Origin: Methylobacterium oxalidis
GTDB lineage: Bacteria > Pseudomonadota > Alphaproteobacteria > Rhizobiales > Beijerinckiaceae
DNA: 64,000 bases
Assembly: GCF_007992195.1 (NCBI RefSeq)
Contig: NZ_BJZU01000017.1
Coordinates: 1 to 64,000, forward strand
Reading direction: 5' to 3'
The notes under the pieces are model-generated. The model saw nothing but the letters and a program-made list of their open reading frames with translations, was not told the DNA's origin and made no database searches. Each line of letters opens with the position of its first letter. Position 1 is the stretch's first letter. Position numbers and translations under genes: made by a program. Below are positions 6,604-17,870 of this stretch, one piece after another.

Positions 6604-9027
6604 TCAGTGGGCGACGAGGCTCGCCCCGTCATCCTCGCCCCGCGCGGGCTTGGCCGCGGGGATCGGCTCGTCCCACTCGATCGGCTCGGGCTGGCGCACC
6701 AGGGCGCGGGCCAGAACCTGATCCATCCGCGAGACGGGCACGATCTCGAGGCCGCTCTTCACGCTGTCGGGCACCTCGGCGATGTCCTTGGCGTTCTCCT
6801 CGGGGATCAGCACCGTCTTGATGCCGCCGCGGAGCGCGGCGAGCAGCTTCTCCTTGAGGCCGCCGATCGGCAGAACCCGGCCGCGCAGCGTCACCTCGCC
6901 CGTCATCGCCACCTCGCGGCGCACCGGGATGCCGGTGAGCGTCGAGATGATGGCGGTCGCCATCGCGATGCCGGCGGACGGCCCGTCCTTCGGGGTCGCC
7001 CCCTCCGGAACGTGGACGTGGATGTCCCGGCGCTCGAACAGCGGCGGCTCGATGCCGAAGTCGATGGCCCGCGAGCGGACGTAGCTCGCCGCCGCCGAGA
7101 TCGACTCCTTCATCACGTCGCGCAGGTTGCCCGTGACCGTCATCTTGCCCTTGCCGGGCATCATGACGCCCTCGATCGTCAGCAACTCGCCGCCGACCTC
7201 GGTCCAGGCCAGGCCCGTGACGACGCCGACCTGATCGTCCGCGTCGATTTCGCCGTAGCGGAACTTCGGCGGGCCGAGGAACTCGGGCAGGTTGTCCGGC
7301 GTGACCGTGACGGCCTTCACCTTGGTGATCAGGATCTCCTTCACCGCCTTGCGGATCAGGTTCGAGATCTCCCGCTCCAGGTTGCGCACGCCCGCCTCCC
7401 GCGTGTAGCGGCGGATGAGCATGAGCAGGCCCTCGTCGGTGACGGACCACTCCTTCGCGTCGAGCCCGTGCTTCTTCATCGCGCCCGGGATCAGGTGGCG
7501 GCGCGCGATCTCCAGCTTCTCCTCCTCGGTGTAGCCGGCGATGCGGATCACCTCCATCCGGTCCATGAGCGGGGCCGGGATGTTGAGGGTGTTGGCCGTC
7601 GTCACGAACATCACGTTCGACAGGTCGTAGTCGACCTCGAGGTAATGGTCGTTGAAGGTCGCGTTCTGCTCCGGATCCAGGACCTCGAGGAGCGCCGCGG
7701 AGGGGTCGCCGCGGAAGTCCATGCCCATCTTGTCGATCTCGTCGAGCAGGATGAGCGGGTTCGAGGTCTTGGCCTTGCGCATGGACTGCACGATCTTGCC
7801 GGGCATCGAGCCGATGTAGGTCCGGCGGTGACCGCGGATCTCGGCCTCGTCACGCACGCCGCCGAGCGACATCCGCACGAACTCGCGGCCGGTCGCCTTG
7901 GCGATCGACTTGCCGAGCGAGGTCTTGCCGACGCCCGGAGGGCCGACGAGGCACAGGATCGGGCCCGTGAGCTTGTTGGCGCGCTGCTGCACGGCGAGGT
8001 ACTCGACGATGCGCTCCTTGACCTTGTCGAGGCCGAAATGGTCCTCGTCGAGGAGCACCTGGGCGCCGAGCAGGTCCTTCTTGATCTTCGAGCGCTTGCC
8101 CCACGGGATGCCGAGCATCCAGTCGAGGTAGTTGCGCACGACCGTGGCCTCGGCCGACATCGGCGACATCTGGCGCAGCTTCTTCAACTCGGCCGTCGCC
8201 TTCTCGCGGGCCTCCTTGGAGAGCTTCGTCTTCTCGATCTTGTCCTCCAGCTCGGCCAGCTCGTCGCGACCGTCCTCGTCGCCGAGCTCCTTCTGGATCG
8301 CCTTCATCTGCTCGTTGAGGTAGTACTCGCGCTGGGTCTTCTCCATCTGCCGCTTGACGCGGGTCCGGATGCGCTTCTCCACCTGGAGCACGGAGATCTC
8401 GCTCTCCATCAGCGACAGCACGCGCTCCAGGCGCTGCGCCACCGTGGGGATCTCCAGGATCGCCTGCTTGTCGGCGATCTTGACGGCGAGGTGCGAGCCC
8501 ACCGTGTCGGCGAGCTTCGAGGGCTCGTCGATCTGCGTGACGGCGGAGACGACCTCGGGCGAGATCTTCTTGTTGAGCTTCACGTAGTTCTCGAACTCGG
8601 ACACGACCGAGCGGGCGAGCGCCTCCGCCTCGACGCGGTCGCCGAGATCGTCGGTGAGCGTCTGGGCGCGGGCCTCGTAGAACTCCTCGGACGTCTCGAA
8701 GCCGAGGATCTTGGCGCGGCCGGCGCCCTCGACCAGCACCTTCACGGTGCCGTCGGGCAGCTTCAGGAGCTGCAGGACGCTGGCGAGCGTGCCGATCGTG
8801 TAGATCGCGTCGGTGGCCGGGTCGTCGTCGCCCGCGTTGATCTGCGTGGCGAGCAGGATGTGCCGGTCCGTGCGGACGGCCTCCTCGAGGGCGCGGATCG
8901 ACTTCTCGCGGCCGACGAAGAGCGGCACGATCATGTGCGGGAAGACGACGATGTCGCGCAGCGGCAGGACGGCGTAGGAGCCCGTCGAGCCCGGGATCAC
9001 CGGCTGGCGCGATTTCGACTGAGTCAT
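6604..9027 (-). CDS. lon: ATP-dependent protease Lon
   Basis: An 807-residue cytoplasmic AAA+ protease that degrades misfolded and regulatory proteins. The N-terminal substrate domain ([20 protein letters not shown]) is followed by the coiled region, the ATPase domain with Walker [10 protein letters not shown] (Lys about residue 368) and ILLDEIDK, and the protease domain with [11 protein letters not shown], whose Ser is about residue 684; the catalytic Lys lies further on. I chose the ATG reading MTQSKSRQP because GAGGAAG lies 8 bases upstream; the frame extends 8 codons further. It is the last gene of the tig-clpP-clpX-lon run and has 269 bases of its own upstream space. Confidence 0.98.
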   Translation of the reverse strand: MTQSKSRQPVIPGSTGSYAVLPLRDIVVFPHMIVPLFVGREKSIRALEEAVRTDRHILLATQINAGDDDPATDAIYTIGTLASVLQLLKLPDGTVKVLVEGAGRAKILGFETSEEFYEARAQTLTDDLGDRVEAEALARSVVSEFENYVKLNKKISPEVVSAVTQIDEPSKLADTVGSHLAVKIADKQAILEIPTVAQRLERVLSLMESEISVLQVEKRIRTRVKRQMEKTQREYYLNEQMKAIQKELGDEDGRDELAELEDKIEKTKLSKEAREKATAELKKLRQMSPMSAEATVVRNYLDWMLGIPWGKRSKIKKDLLGAQVLLDEDHFGLDKVKERIVEYLAVQQRANKLTGPILCLVGPPGVGKTSLGKSIAKATGREFVRMSLGGVRDEAEIRGHRRTYIGSMPGKIVQSMRKAKTSNPLILLDEIDKMGMDFRGDPSAALLEVLDPEQNATFNDHYLEVDYDLSNVMFVTTANTLNIPAPLMDRMEVIRIAGYTEEEKLEIARRHLIPGAMKKHGLDAKEWSVTDEGLLMLIRRYTREAGVRNLEREISNLIRKAVKEILITKVKAVTVTPDNLPEFLGPPKFRYGEIDADDQVGVVTGLAWTEVGGELLTIEGVMMPGKGKMTVTGNLRDVMKESISAAASYVRSRAIDFGIEPPLFERRDIHVHVPEGATPKDGPSAGIAMATAIISTLTGIPVRREVAMTGEVTLRGRVLPIGGLKEKLLAALRGGIKTVLIPEENAKDIAEVPDSVKSGLEIVPVSRMDQVLARALVRQPEPIEWDEPIPAAKPARGEDDGASLVAH

Positions 9028-9296
9028 GGCTGACTTCCTCATCATGGACACCGGGCAGTCGCTCCTCCGTCTTCGAGAGCAAGCATCCTGCCAGGGGCCG
9101 ACCGGGCCGCGAGGGTCGGGATTGTGCGGGGACTTAGCGGCTGGTGGCGCGGCACCGCACCTCGATGGAGCGTGCGGCCACTGCGCTGTCCCTCAGTTGG
9201 CTCTCGGAGGCACCTGTTTCAAGCGGCGCCTCCGGACCTGACGGGTCGCCGGCAATGCGAAATCCGCATGCCCGACCAGTGGCTTGCGAGGTGCGC

Positions 9297-10568
<1,272 letters not shown>

Positions 10569-10786
10569 ATCGGTCTCCGATTCATGCGCGCGGGGCCAGC
10601 CAGGGGCGCACGCGCATCGCTCAAACGTAAGGACATCCGCCTAAAGAAACAGTCACCTGCGCGCCTATGCCGGGGCCTGCCGGCCAGAATCGCGATGCAA
10701 ACACGCGGCCGCCGCGCGATCAAGCCGATACTCCAACGCCCGACCCCTCCGTTTCGACGCAGGACCGGCGATCGGGCGGCACGTGT

Positions 10787-10817
10787 GGCCGGGGCGCATC
10801 GGGGACGGGCCCCGGCC
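10787..10817 (-). terminator. Hairpin after clpP
   Basis: GGCCGGGGC and GCCCCGGCC form a 9-base-pair stem around a 13-base loop, starting 8 bases past the clpP stop. No T-run follows, so it may only attenuate transcription into clpX. Confidence 0.4.
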
Positions 10818-10825
10818 GGGTGCCG

Positions 10826-11455
10826 TCAGGCCGCGGCGGGCTCGGGCCGCTTCTGGATGACCTCGTCGATGAGGCCGAACTCCTTGGCGGCGTCCGCGGT
10901 CATGAAGTTGTCGCGCTCGAGCGCCTGGTGGATCGTGTCGTAGTCCCGGCCCGTGTGCTTCACGTAGATCTCGTTGAGGCGCTTCTTGAGGGCCTCGATC
11001 TCGCGCGCGTGGATCAGGATGTCGGTGGCCTGGCCCTGGAAGCCGCCGGAGGGCTGGTGGACCATGATGCGGGCGTTGGGCAGCGCGAAGCGGTGGCCGG
11101 GCTCGCCCGCGGTCAGGAGCAGCGAGCCCATCGAGGCGGCCTGGCCGACGCAGAGCGTCGTCACCGGGCAGCGGATGAACTGCATCGTGTCGTAGATCGA
11201 GAGGCCCGAGGTCACCACGCCGCCGGGCGAGTTGATGTAGAAGGAGATCTCCTTCTTGGGGTTTTCGGCCTCCAGGAACAGGAGCTGGGCGACGATCAGC
11301 GACGCGCCGTAATCCTCGACCGGGCCGGTGAGGAAGATGATCCGCTCGCGCAGCAGGCGCGAGTAGATGTCGAAGGCGCGCTCGCCGCGGCTCGACTGCT
11401 CGACCACCATGGGCACGAGCGCGCTGTTATAATAATCGACCGGATCTCTCATCAT
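10826..11455 (-). CDS. clpP: ATP-dependent Clp protease proteolytic subunit
   Basis: A 209-residue serine peptidase that forms the ClpXP chamber with the next gene's product. The nucleophile is Ser108 in GQAASMGS and the base is His133 in MVHQPSGG, counting from the ATG chosen here; the acid residue lies in the segment before [17 protein letters not shown]. The substrate strand YINSPGG is intact. I start at the first of two adjacent ATGs ([10 protein letters not shown]); an in-frame TTG 18 bases upstream is less likely. The gene is at its usual alphaproteobacterial place between tig and clpX. Confidence 0.97.
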   Translation of the reverse strand: MMRDPVDYYNSALVPMVVEQSSRGERAFDIYSRLLRERIIFLTGPVEDYGASLIVAQLLFLEAENPKKEISFYINSPGGVVTSGLSIYDTMQFIRCPVTTLCVGQAASMGSLLLTAGEPGHRFALPNARIMVHQPSGGFQGQATDILIHAREIEALKKRLNEIYVKHTGRDYDTIHQALERDNFMTADAAKEFGLIDEVIQKRPEPAAA

Positions 11456-11537
11456 CGTGCCCCAGGGCTTCAAGGGGCCCGGCCGAGCGAATCAGGCTTG
11501 GCCGGGCGAATTTCAGCGAACACCGGCGACGCTTAAC

Positions 11538-11579
11538 GCCGCCTCACCGGTGGCCGCCGCCCCTTGAAGGAGAGGCGGC
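11538..11579 (-). terminator. Hairpin directly after tig
   Basis: GCCGCCTC and GAGGCGGC pair across 26 bases immediately after the tig stop codon. No T-run is seen, so a terminator role is only possible. Confidence 0.3.
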
Positions 11580-12971
11580 TCACTCGGCCTTGTCGTCGGT
11601 GGCCGGCTTCTTGTCGGCGTCGGCGTCACCGTCCTCGTCGGAGAACAGCGCCTCCTTCGAGACGGGTTCCTCGACCAGTTTGACCTGCCCGAGGACGTGG
11701 TCAACCACCTTCTCCTCGAACAGCGGCGCCCGAAGCTCGGCGAGCGCCTGCGCGTTCTTGCGGTAGAAGTCCCAGACCTGCTGCTCCTGGCCCGGGAACT
11801 GCCGGACCCGGGCGATGAGGGCCTGGTTCACCTCCTCGTCGGAGACCTTGATATCGGCGCTCTCGCCGACCTGCGCAAGCACCAGCCCGAGGCGAACGCG
11901 GCGCTCGGCGATCTTGCGGTACTCCCCTTGGGCCTTCTCTTCGGTGGTGTCCTCGTCCTCGAAGGTCTTGCCGCGGGTCTTGAGGTCCTGCTCCACCTGC
12001 GCCCAGACGGAGGCGAACTCCTGGTGGACGAGGCTGGGCGGCAGGTCGAAGGCGTACTTGCCGTCGAGCGCGTCGAGGAGCTCCTTCTTGAGCTTGCGGC
12101 GCGATGCCGCCTCGTAGTCGCTGCCGATCGCCTTGCCGATCGCCTCGCGCAGCTTCTCCAGCGACTCCATGCCGAGGCCCTTGGCGAACTCGTCGTCCAC
12201 CTGGGCCTCGCCGGGCGCCTGGATCTTCTGCACGGTCACGTCGAACTCGGCGTCCTTGCCGGCGAGCTGCTCGGCGCCGTAGGCCTCCGGGAAGGTCACC
12301 TTGACGAGGCGGCTCTCGCCGACCTTGGCGCCGACGAGCTGGTCCTCGAAGCCCGGGATGAACGAGCCCGAGCCGAGCTCGAGGTCGATGCCCTCGCCCT
12401 TGCCGCCCTCGAACTCGGTGCCGTCGATGCGGCCGACGAAGTCGATGGTGACGCGGTCGCCGCTCTCGGCGGCGGCGCCCTCCTCGCGGTCGGCGAAGGG
12501 CCGGCTCTGGCCCGCCATGCGCTGGAGCGCCTCGTCGATCTCGGCGTCGGAGGGCTTGGCCACGAGCTTCGTGAGGCTCACGTCCGAGAGGTCGGCGAGC
12601 TCGAAGGTCGGCAGCACCTCGACCGCCACCTTGAAGGCGAGGTCGGCCTTAGCGTCGAGGGCCTTGTCGACCACCGCCTTGTCCTCGAGGAACTCGACGC
12701 GGGGCTCGAGGGCGAGCTTCAGGCCGTTGTCGGCCACGATCTTCTGGTTGGCCTCGTTGACGGCGTTCTGCAGCACGTCGGCCATCACCGAGCGGCCGTA
12801 GACCTTGCGCAGGTGCGCCACCGGCACCTTGCCGGGGCGGAAGCCCTTGAGCTGCACCTTGTCCTTGAGGCCGGAGAGCTCGTTCGTCAGGCGGTCCTCG
12901 AGCTCCTGGGCGGCGAGGAGCACCTGAAACTCGCGCTTCAGCCCCTCGGAGTGTGTCTCGGTCACCTGCAT
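11580..12971 (-). CDS. tig: Trigger factor
   Basis: A 463-residue ribosome-bound chaperone with peptidyl-prolyl isomerase activity. The ribosome-binding loop is [10 protein letters not shown] at about residues 41 to 50. The FKBP-like domain covers about 170 to 245 ([35 protein letters not shown]). The rest is the helical C-terminal cradle, ending in an acidic tail ([19 protein letters not shown]). The first gene of the tig-clpP-clpX-lon series; tRNA-Leu lies about 190 bases upstream on the same strand. Confidence 0.97.
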   Translation of the reverse strand: MQVTETHSEGLKREFQVLLAAQELEDRLTNELSGLKDKVQLKGFRPGKVPVAHLRKVYGRSVMADVLQNAVNEANQKIVADNGLKLALEPRVEFLEDKAVVDKALDAKADLAFKVAVEVLPTFELADLSDVSLTKLVAKPSDAEIDEALQRMAGQSRPFADREEGAAAESGDRVTIDFVGRIDGTEFEGGKGEGIDLELGSGSFIPGFEDQLVGAKVGESRLVKVTFPEAYGAEQLAGKDAEFDVTVQKIQAPGEAQVDDEFAKGLGMESLEKLREAIGKAIGSDYEAASRRKLKKELLDALDGKYAFDLPPSLVHQEFASVWAQVEQDLKTRGKTFEDEDTTEEKAQGEYRKIAERRVRLGLVLAQVGESADIKVSDEEVNQALIARVRQFPGQEQQVWDFYRKNAQALAELRAPLFEEKVVDHVLGQVKLVEEPVSKEALFSDEDGDADADKKPATDDKAE

Positions 12972-13162
12972 CGTCGTGTTTCCGCTCTCAAGTCCGTGTC
13001 GTCGAAACTGCGAAGGCCCCAGGGCCGGCCTCGCGGCGGTCCCGGGGGCCGGTGCGGGGAAGCGCTCAGGGCCGGCCGAACGGCCGGGGAGCCGGCCGGC
13101 TCAGAGCGGCTGGGCGGGCCGGCCTTCCGATGGGGGAGCCATTCCGTTCCCGACGGCGGCGC

Positions 13163-13247
13163 TGGTGCGGGCGGAGGGGCTCGAACCCCCACGTCTTGCG
13201 ACACTGGAACCTAAATCCAGCGCGTCTACCAGTTCCGCCACGCCCGC
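13163..13247 (-). tRNA. tRNA-Leu (TAG anticodon)
   Basis: The 85-base minus-strand sequence begins GCGGGCGTGGCGGAACTGG and ends with CGCCCGC, A and an encoded CCA. The anticodon stem CTGGA/TCCAG encloses TTTAGGT, giving TAG (codon CTA). The long variable arm expected of a leucine tRNA is present. A possible -10 box, TATAGA, lies at 13295 to 13290 on the minus strand. Confidence 0.95.
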
Positions 13248-13454
13248 GAGCGCCGACACCCGGCGCGCTTCCGGCCGCCGGAGGGCGGCTCTATAGCATG
13301 CGGGACCGGGGCCGCAGCAAAAAACTTCAGGGGCGTCCGCCCGCCCCCGGCGGCGCGGCGCCGGCAGTAGCCTCGGGCGGGTGCCGCCGCTACAAGCGGC
13401 CACGCCCCGCATCCTCCCCCACCCGTCCCCGCGTCCCGATCCGCCCGAGGAGCC

Positions 13455-14942
13455 ATGCCGCAAGCCGATCCCGCGCCCCAGGCCGACGCCGCGCCCGACG
13501 TGCCGGGGCCCCGCCCCTCGCGCCGCGCCCTCCTCGGCGGCGCGGCCCTCCTCGGCCTCGTGCCCGGCGCCGCCCGCGGGCAGCCCGCCGCCCCGAAGCC
13601 GAAGCCGGAGGCCGAGGGCGCGCCGCCCGGCCCGCAGCCCGAGGCGCGCCCGCTCGCGACGCAAGCCCCCAGGGTCCGCCTGCGCCCGGAGCCCGCGCCG
13701 GAGACCGCGATCTGGTCCTTCGACGGGACGGGCGTGCCGCCGGTGATCCGGGTGCGGCTCGGCGAGACCGTCCGGCTCAAGGTCGAGAACCGGACCGAGC
13801 GGCCGCTCTCGCTGCACTGGCACGGCGTGCGCAACCAGAACGCCATGGACGGGGTCGGCGGCGTGACGCAGGCGCCGATCCAGCCGGGGGCGGCCTTCAC
13901 CTACGCCTTCACGCCGCCGGATGCCGGCACCTTCCTGATCCGGCCCCTCGTCGTCGGCGGCTCGAGCGAGCCCGCGGGCCGCGGGCTCTCGGGCTTCCTC
14001 GTCGTGGAGGAGAAGGCGCCGCCCGCGATCGACCGCGACGTGCCGCTCCTGATGCAGGATTGGCGCCTGCAGGACGACGCGAGCCTGCTGCCCTTCGGCC
14101 AGACCCTGTTCGCGGCCTCGAACGGGCGCCTCGGCAACCTGATCACGGTCAACGGCCGGCCGGTGCCCGAGACGATCGAGGCGCGGCCCGGCAGCCGCCT
14201 GCGCCTGCGCCTCGGCAACGCCTGCAACGCGCGGGCGACGCGCATCCGCTTCGACGGGGTGAAGGTCTACGTGGCGGCGGTGGACGGGCAGCCGACCGAC
14301 ACGTTCGAGCCCCTGCGCGCCACCCTCCCCTTCCCGCCGGGCACCCGCTACGACCTCCTCCTCGACATGCCGGCGGAGGCGGACGCGAAGGGCAGCATCA
14401 CGGCGCTCGTCGGCGGCGGCCTCGCGCTCGCCAACCTCGTGACGAAGGGCGAGCCCGTCACCGAGAAGCGGCCGCCGATCGGGCCGATCGGCGACAACAA
14501 GCTGCTGCCGGCCGAGATCAGGCTCCAGAACGCCGTGCGCCGGGAGGTGACGATCACCGGCGGCGCCACGGTCGACAAGGAGAAGCCGGAGGCCGAGCCC
14601 GTCTTCAAGGGCGATCCGGGCCGGATCTGGGCCGTCAACGGTGCCAACGGCATGGCCGGCGTGGCGCCGCTCTTCTCGGTGAAGCGCGGCCAGGTGGTGG
14701 TGCTCGCGATCCGCAACGACACCGCCTTCCCGCAGGCGCTGCACCTGCACGGACACGTCTTCCGCCTGCTCCACCCCCTCGACGACGGCTGGGAGCCCTA
14801 CTGGCTCGACACGTTCCAGCTCCTCGAAGGCCGCACCGCCCGCATCGCCTTCCAGGCGGACAACCCGGGCCGCTGGCTGCTCGGCGCGACGGTGCTGGAG
14901 CGCTTCGACACGGGGCTCTGGACCTCGTTCGAGGTCACCTGA
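13455..14942 (+). CDS. Multicopper-oxidase-fold protein lacking two copper motifs
   Basis: A 495-residue protein with a Tat signal peptide (SRRALLGGAALLGLVPGAARG at about residues 24 to 44), so exported folded to the periplasm. Three cupredoxin domains are suggested: IRVRLGETVRLKVENRTE, VNGRPVPETIEARPGSRLRL and RGQVVVLAIRNDT. Of the four copper motifs the first is intact (HWHG, His121 and His123) and the third is intact (LHLHGH, His430, 432, 434). The second, normally H-x-H, reads GTFLIRPLVVGG, and the last, normally HCH, reads PGRWLLGATVLERFDTG. The type 1 centre and part of the trinuclear centre are therefore missing, so oxidase activity is unlikely; a FtsP/SufI-like structural role is an alternative. 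Confidence 0.85.
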   Translation: MPQADPAPQADAAPDVPGPRPSRRALLGGAALLGLVPGAARGQPAAPKPKPEAEGAPPGPQPEARPLATQAPRVRLRPEPAPETAIWSFDGTGVPPVIRVRLGETVRLKVENRTERPLSLHWHGVRNQNAMDGVGGVTQAPIQPGAAFTYAFTPPDAGTFLIRPLVVGGSSEPAGRGLSGFLVVEEKAPPAIDRDVPLLMQDWRLQDDASLLPFGQTLFAASNGRLGNLITVNGRPVPETIEARPGSRLRLRLGNACNARATRIRFDGVKVYVAAVDGQPTDTFEPLRATLPFPPGTRYDLLLDMPAEADAKGSITALVGGGLALANLVTKGEPVTEKRPPIGPIGDNKLLPAEIRLQNAVRREVTITGGATVDKEKPEAEPVFKGDPGRIWAVNGANGMAGVAPLFSVKRGQVVVLAIRNDTAFPQALHLHGHVFRLLHPLDDGWEPYWLDTFQLLEGRTARIAFQADNPGRWLLGATVLERFDTGLWTSFEVT

Positions 14943-14947
14943 GGCAT

Positions 14948-15349
14948 CTATCGAACCGGCTTCCGCGGCAGCTTGGCCTTGGCGATGCGGGAGCCGAGCC
15001 GCAGGAGCGAGCGTCCGCGCGGGCGCTCCTTGAAGATGTCGTGGTTCGTGAGCCCGATGAAGAGCACGCAGTCCGCCGTCTGCTCCACGATGAGCAGCAC
15101 GTCGTCGTCGATCCCGTGCCCGACGCGCAGGTGGAGCCAGCCGCGGCTCTCCGGGAGATGATCGCGCCCGCGGCTGCGCCGATAATAGTGCTCGGGCAGT
15201 GGGTGCCCGCTCACGATGTGGCGGCGGATGTCGAGGATGTTGTCGAGGAACCGCTCGAGGTCGATGCCCGGCCGGGTGGCGAAGCTCCCGTCCGCCAGGG
15301 TGATGAATTCGACGCGCTTCGGGACCGGCTCGATCCGCGCCAGCCTCAT
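14948..15349 (-). CDS. Probable YafQ/RelE-like toxin of a type II toxin-antitoxin pair
   Basis: A 133-residue basic protein. The central segment ending GWLHLRVGHGIDDDVLLIVE then CVLFIGLTNHDIF follows the pattern of YafQ/RelE mRNA interferases (a Gly-Trp turn, a strand, D-x-LLIY-like strand, then TGSHSDLF-like end). It starts at an ATG that overlaps the stop of the gene before it (ATGA), the typical antitoxin-toxin coupling. Residues 1 to 50 (RLARIEPVPKRVEFITLADG) are longer than in classical YafQ. The assignment rests on pattern and gene order; catalytic residues could not be checked. Confidence 0.55.
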   Translation of the reverse strand: MRLARIEPVPKRVEFITLADGSFATRPGIDLERFLDNILDIRRHIVSGHPLPEHYYRRSRGRDHLPESRGWLHLRVGHGIDDDVLLIVEQTADCVLFIGLTNHDIFKERPRGRSLLRLGSRIAKAKLPRKPVR

Positions 15350-15558
15350 CGGCGCCGGGGCTTGCCCCTCAAGGCCGCCATCGCCGCCTCGTCGGAGAGC
15401 CCCTCGGTGCTGACGCGGGTGCCCTCGCGGGCCGCCGTCTCGATGAACCGGTAGGAATCGGACGCCTCGTCCGGCACGAGATCCCGGCGAGTGTTCACGA
15501 GATCCCGGCGAGTGTTCCTGTCGGGCGGTGCGGGCGGCTTCGATCTCGGCAGAGCCAT
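15346..15558 (-). CDS. Probable antitoxin with an internal 7-residue duplication
   Basis: A 70-residue protein beginning MALPRSKPPAPPDRN, with AGGAA 5 bases before the ATG; the frame extends upstream but that part looks artificial. It contains NTRRDLV twice in tandem, encoded by an exact 21-base duplication, then DSYRFIETAAREGTRVSTEG and a basic end. The middle resembles a short helix-forming antitoxin segment. It is translationally coupled to the toxin by a 4-base overlap. I recognise no DNA-binding motif, so its regulatory role is unclear. Confidence 0.5.
   Translation of the reverse strand: MALPRSKPPAPPDRNTRRDLVNTRRDLVPDEASDSYRFIETAAREGTRVSTEGLSDEAAMAALRGKPRRR
15476..15517. repeat. Exact 21-base tandem duplication inside the antitoxin gene
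   Basis: Two perfect copies of a 21-base unit (starting ACGAGATCCCGGCG on the plus strand). As 21 is a multiple of three, the reading frame is kept and seven residues are repeated. Confidence 0.9.
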
Positions 15559-15683
15559 CGGTTCCTGCATCCTGACGCGGGGCAGTGGGCGAGAAGGACC
15601 GTGACACGCCGCGCGCGGGCCCGGCAAGTCACACCCCGTTGAGCGGCGTCACGGCTGCTCGGGACCGTGCGCGGGACCGAACC

Positions 15684-17210
15684 TCAGCTCCGCTCCTCCA
15701 GCGCCCCGAGCACCCGCGGCATCAGGTCGGGCAGATCCTCGGCGATCAGGCCCGGGCCGTGGCGGAGGCCCGCGTCGCCGTGGAGCCAGACCGCGGCGGC
15801 GGCGGCCTCGAAGGGCGGCATGCCCTGCGCCAGCAGCCCGGCGACGAGGCCGGCGAGCACGTCGCCCGAGCCCGCGGTGCCGAGATGCGGGGTGCCGTGA
15901 TCGTTGATGGCGGCCCGCCCGTCCGGGGCGGCGACCACCGTGTCCGCCCCCTTCAGCACGATCACGGCGCCCGCGAGCGCCGCGGCGCGGCGGGCGCGCT
16001 CGACCTTGCCGAGGCCGGGCTGACCGGAACCGGGCTCGGCTGCCGGCGTGCCGTGAAAGAGCCGGGCGAACTCGCCCGCGTGCGGCGTCAGGACGGCCTG
16101 CGCGCCGCCCTCCGCGATCAGCCGGGCGAGCGCGGCCGCCTCGCCCTTGAAGCTCGTCAGCGCGTCGGCGTCGAGGACGAGGCCGCGCCCGGCCCCGGCG
16201 GCCGCGGCGACGAGGTCCCGGGTCGGCGCGCCGGTGCCGAGGCCGGGGCCAGCCAGCACCGCGTTGAGGCGCTCGTCCACCAGCAGGTCCTCGAGGTCGT
16301 CCGCGCTCTCGCAGGGGCGCAGCATGATCGCCGTGAGATGGGCCGCGTTCTCGGGCAGGGCCGAGGCGGGCGAGGCCACCGTGACGAGGCCGGCGCCGAC
16401 CCGGAGCGCGCCCCGCGCCGCGAGGCGCGCCGCGCCCGTGCGGTAGGCCGGCCCCGACAGGACGAGGGCGTGGCCGCGCGTGTACTTGTGGCTGTCCGCC
16501 CCGTGGCGCGGGAAGAGGGCGCCCCAGAGTTCCGGCCCGTTGCGGTGGAGCGGCGGCTCGCAGGCGGCGTAGCCCCGCGCGAGGGCGGCCTCGCCCGCCC
16601 CGATATCGGCGAGGTGGAGCGCGCCGCACAGGGCGCGGCCGGGCCGGAGCAGGTGCCCCGGCTTGAGGGCCACGAAGGTGACGGTCTCCCGCGCCCGGAC
16701 GGCCGCGCCGCGCACCGCACCCGTGTCCCCGTCGAGGCCGGTCGGCACGTCGACCGCGAGGACGGGGCGGCCCGCCGCGTTCACCCGCTCGACGAGGCGG
16801 CGCGCCTCCCCATCGAGGTCGCGCGAGAGGCCGGCGCCGAACAGGGCGTCCACCACGAGGTCGTACCGGGCGATGTCGTCCGCGCCGATCCCCTCGGTGA
16901 CCGGTCCCCGCCACTCGGCGGCGGCGAGCGCCGCGTCGCCTCCCAGGTCCTCCCGCCGCCCGAGCAGCCGGACCTCCGCGGACAGGCCGGCCTCCGCCGC
17001 GAGGCGGGCCGCCACGAAGCCGTCCCCCCCGTTGTTGCCGGGCCCGCACAGCACGAGGACCTCGCCGCCCGCCGGCAGGAGGGCGCGGACGCGCCCGGCC
17101 ACCGCGGCGCCCGCCGCCCGCATCAGGGCGATGCCGGGCGTCCCGGACGCGATCGCCGCCTCGTCGACCCGCCGCATCGCCTCAACCGTGAGCAGCCGCC
17201 CCTGTCCCAT
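15684..17210 (-). CDS. nnr: Bifunctional NAD(P)H-hydrate repair enzyme (epimerase and ADP-dependent dehydratase)
   Basis: A 508-residue cytoplasmic enzyme that repairs damaged, hydrated NADH and NADPH. The N-terminal half is the YjeF-N epimerase (LCGPGNNGGDGFVAARL, then DALFGAGLSRD). The C-terminal half, from about residue 230, is the ribokinase-like ADP/ATP-dependent dehydratase with VLTPHAGEFARL and GTAGSGDVLAGLVAG. The start MGQGRLLTVEAMRRVDEAA was chosen because GGAGA lies just upstream; the frame opens 32 codons earlier. Both halves look intact. It is divergent to glnB, with about 200 bases between the two starts. Confidence 0.95.
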   Translation of the reverse strand: MGQGRLLTVEAMRRVDEAAIASGTPGIALMRAAGAAVAGRVRALLPAGGEVLVLCGPGNNGGDGFVAARLAAEAGLSAEVRLLGRREDLGGDAALAAAEWRGPVTEGIGADDIARYDLVVDALFGAGLSRDLDGEARRLVERVNAAGRPVLAVDVPTGLDGDTGAVRGAAVRARETVTFVALKPGHLLRPGRALCGALHLADIGAGEAALARGYAACEPPLHRNGPELWGALFPRHGADSHKYTRGHALVLSGPAYRTGAARLAARGALRVGAGLVTVASPASALPENAAHLTAIMLRPCESADDLEDLLVDERLNAVLAGPGLGTGAPTRDLVAAAAGAGRGLVLDADALTSFKGEAAALARLIAEGGAQAVLTPHAGEFARLFHGTPAAEPGSGQPGLGKVERARRAAALAGAVIVLKGADTVVAAPDGRAAINDHGTPHLGTAGSGDVLAGLVAGLLAQGMPPFEAAAAAVWLHGDAGLRHGPGLIAEDLPDLMPRVLGALEERS

Positions 17211-17290
17211 GCGCGTCTCCGTCGATCTGCCCGCAGGTCGGACATGCGCTGCCCCGATTAAGACTCCCTCACCGCCAGATGCCCAAACGA

Positions 17291-17321
17291 TGTGCAGACA
17301 TTGCACATTTGCCGGGCAAAT
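17291..17321. promoter_or_regulatory. Two adjoining palindromes upstream of glnB
   Basis: TGTGCA, 5 bases, TGCACA (17291 to 17307) is directly followed by ATTTGCC, 1 base, GGCAAAT (17307 to 17321); they share one base. Both are perfect. The first resembles the NtrC enhancer pattern (TGCAC, spacer, GTGCA) loosely. They lie about 90 to 120 bases before the glnB start, in the glnB/nnr divergent gap, a sensible place for nitrogen control. Confidence 0.5.
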
Positions 17322-17330
17322 TCGGCGTGA

Positions 17331-17750
<420 letters not shown>

Positions 17751-17870
17751 CGCGGGACCGCGCCGCCGCTGTACTCCCCCAGAGCCTGACAGAATCGAGA
17801 GAACCGCGGGCCGTACTCCGTCCGCGGCACAACCACGGCTACGCGCCGCCGCAAGAGGAGATAACCCGGG

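Noticed and set aside
6565..9033. An open frame of over 800 codons on the plus strand opposite lon
   Set aside because: It is rich in Arg, Leu, His and Asp with no domain, typical of the antisense of a high-GC gene; lon is certain.
9028..9296. A heat-shock sigma-32 promoter before lon (CTTGAAA on the minus strand)
   Set aside because: I could not find a matching -10 element at a suitable distance.
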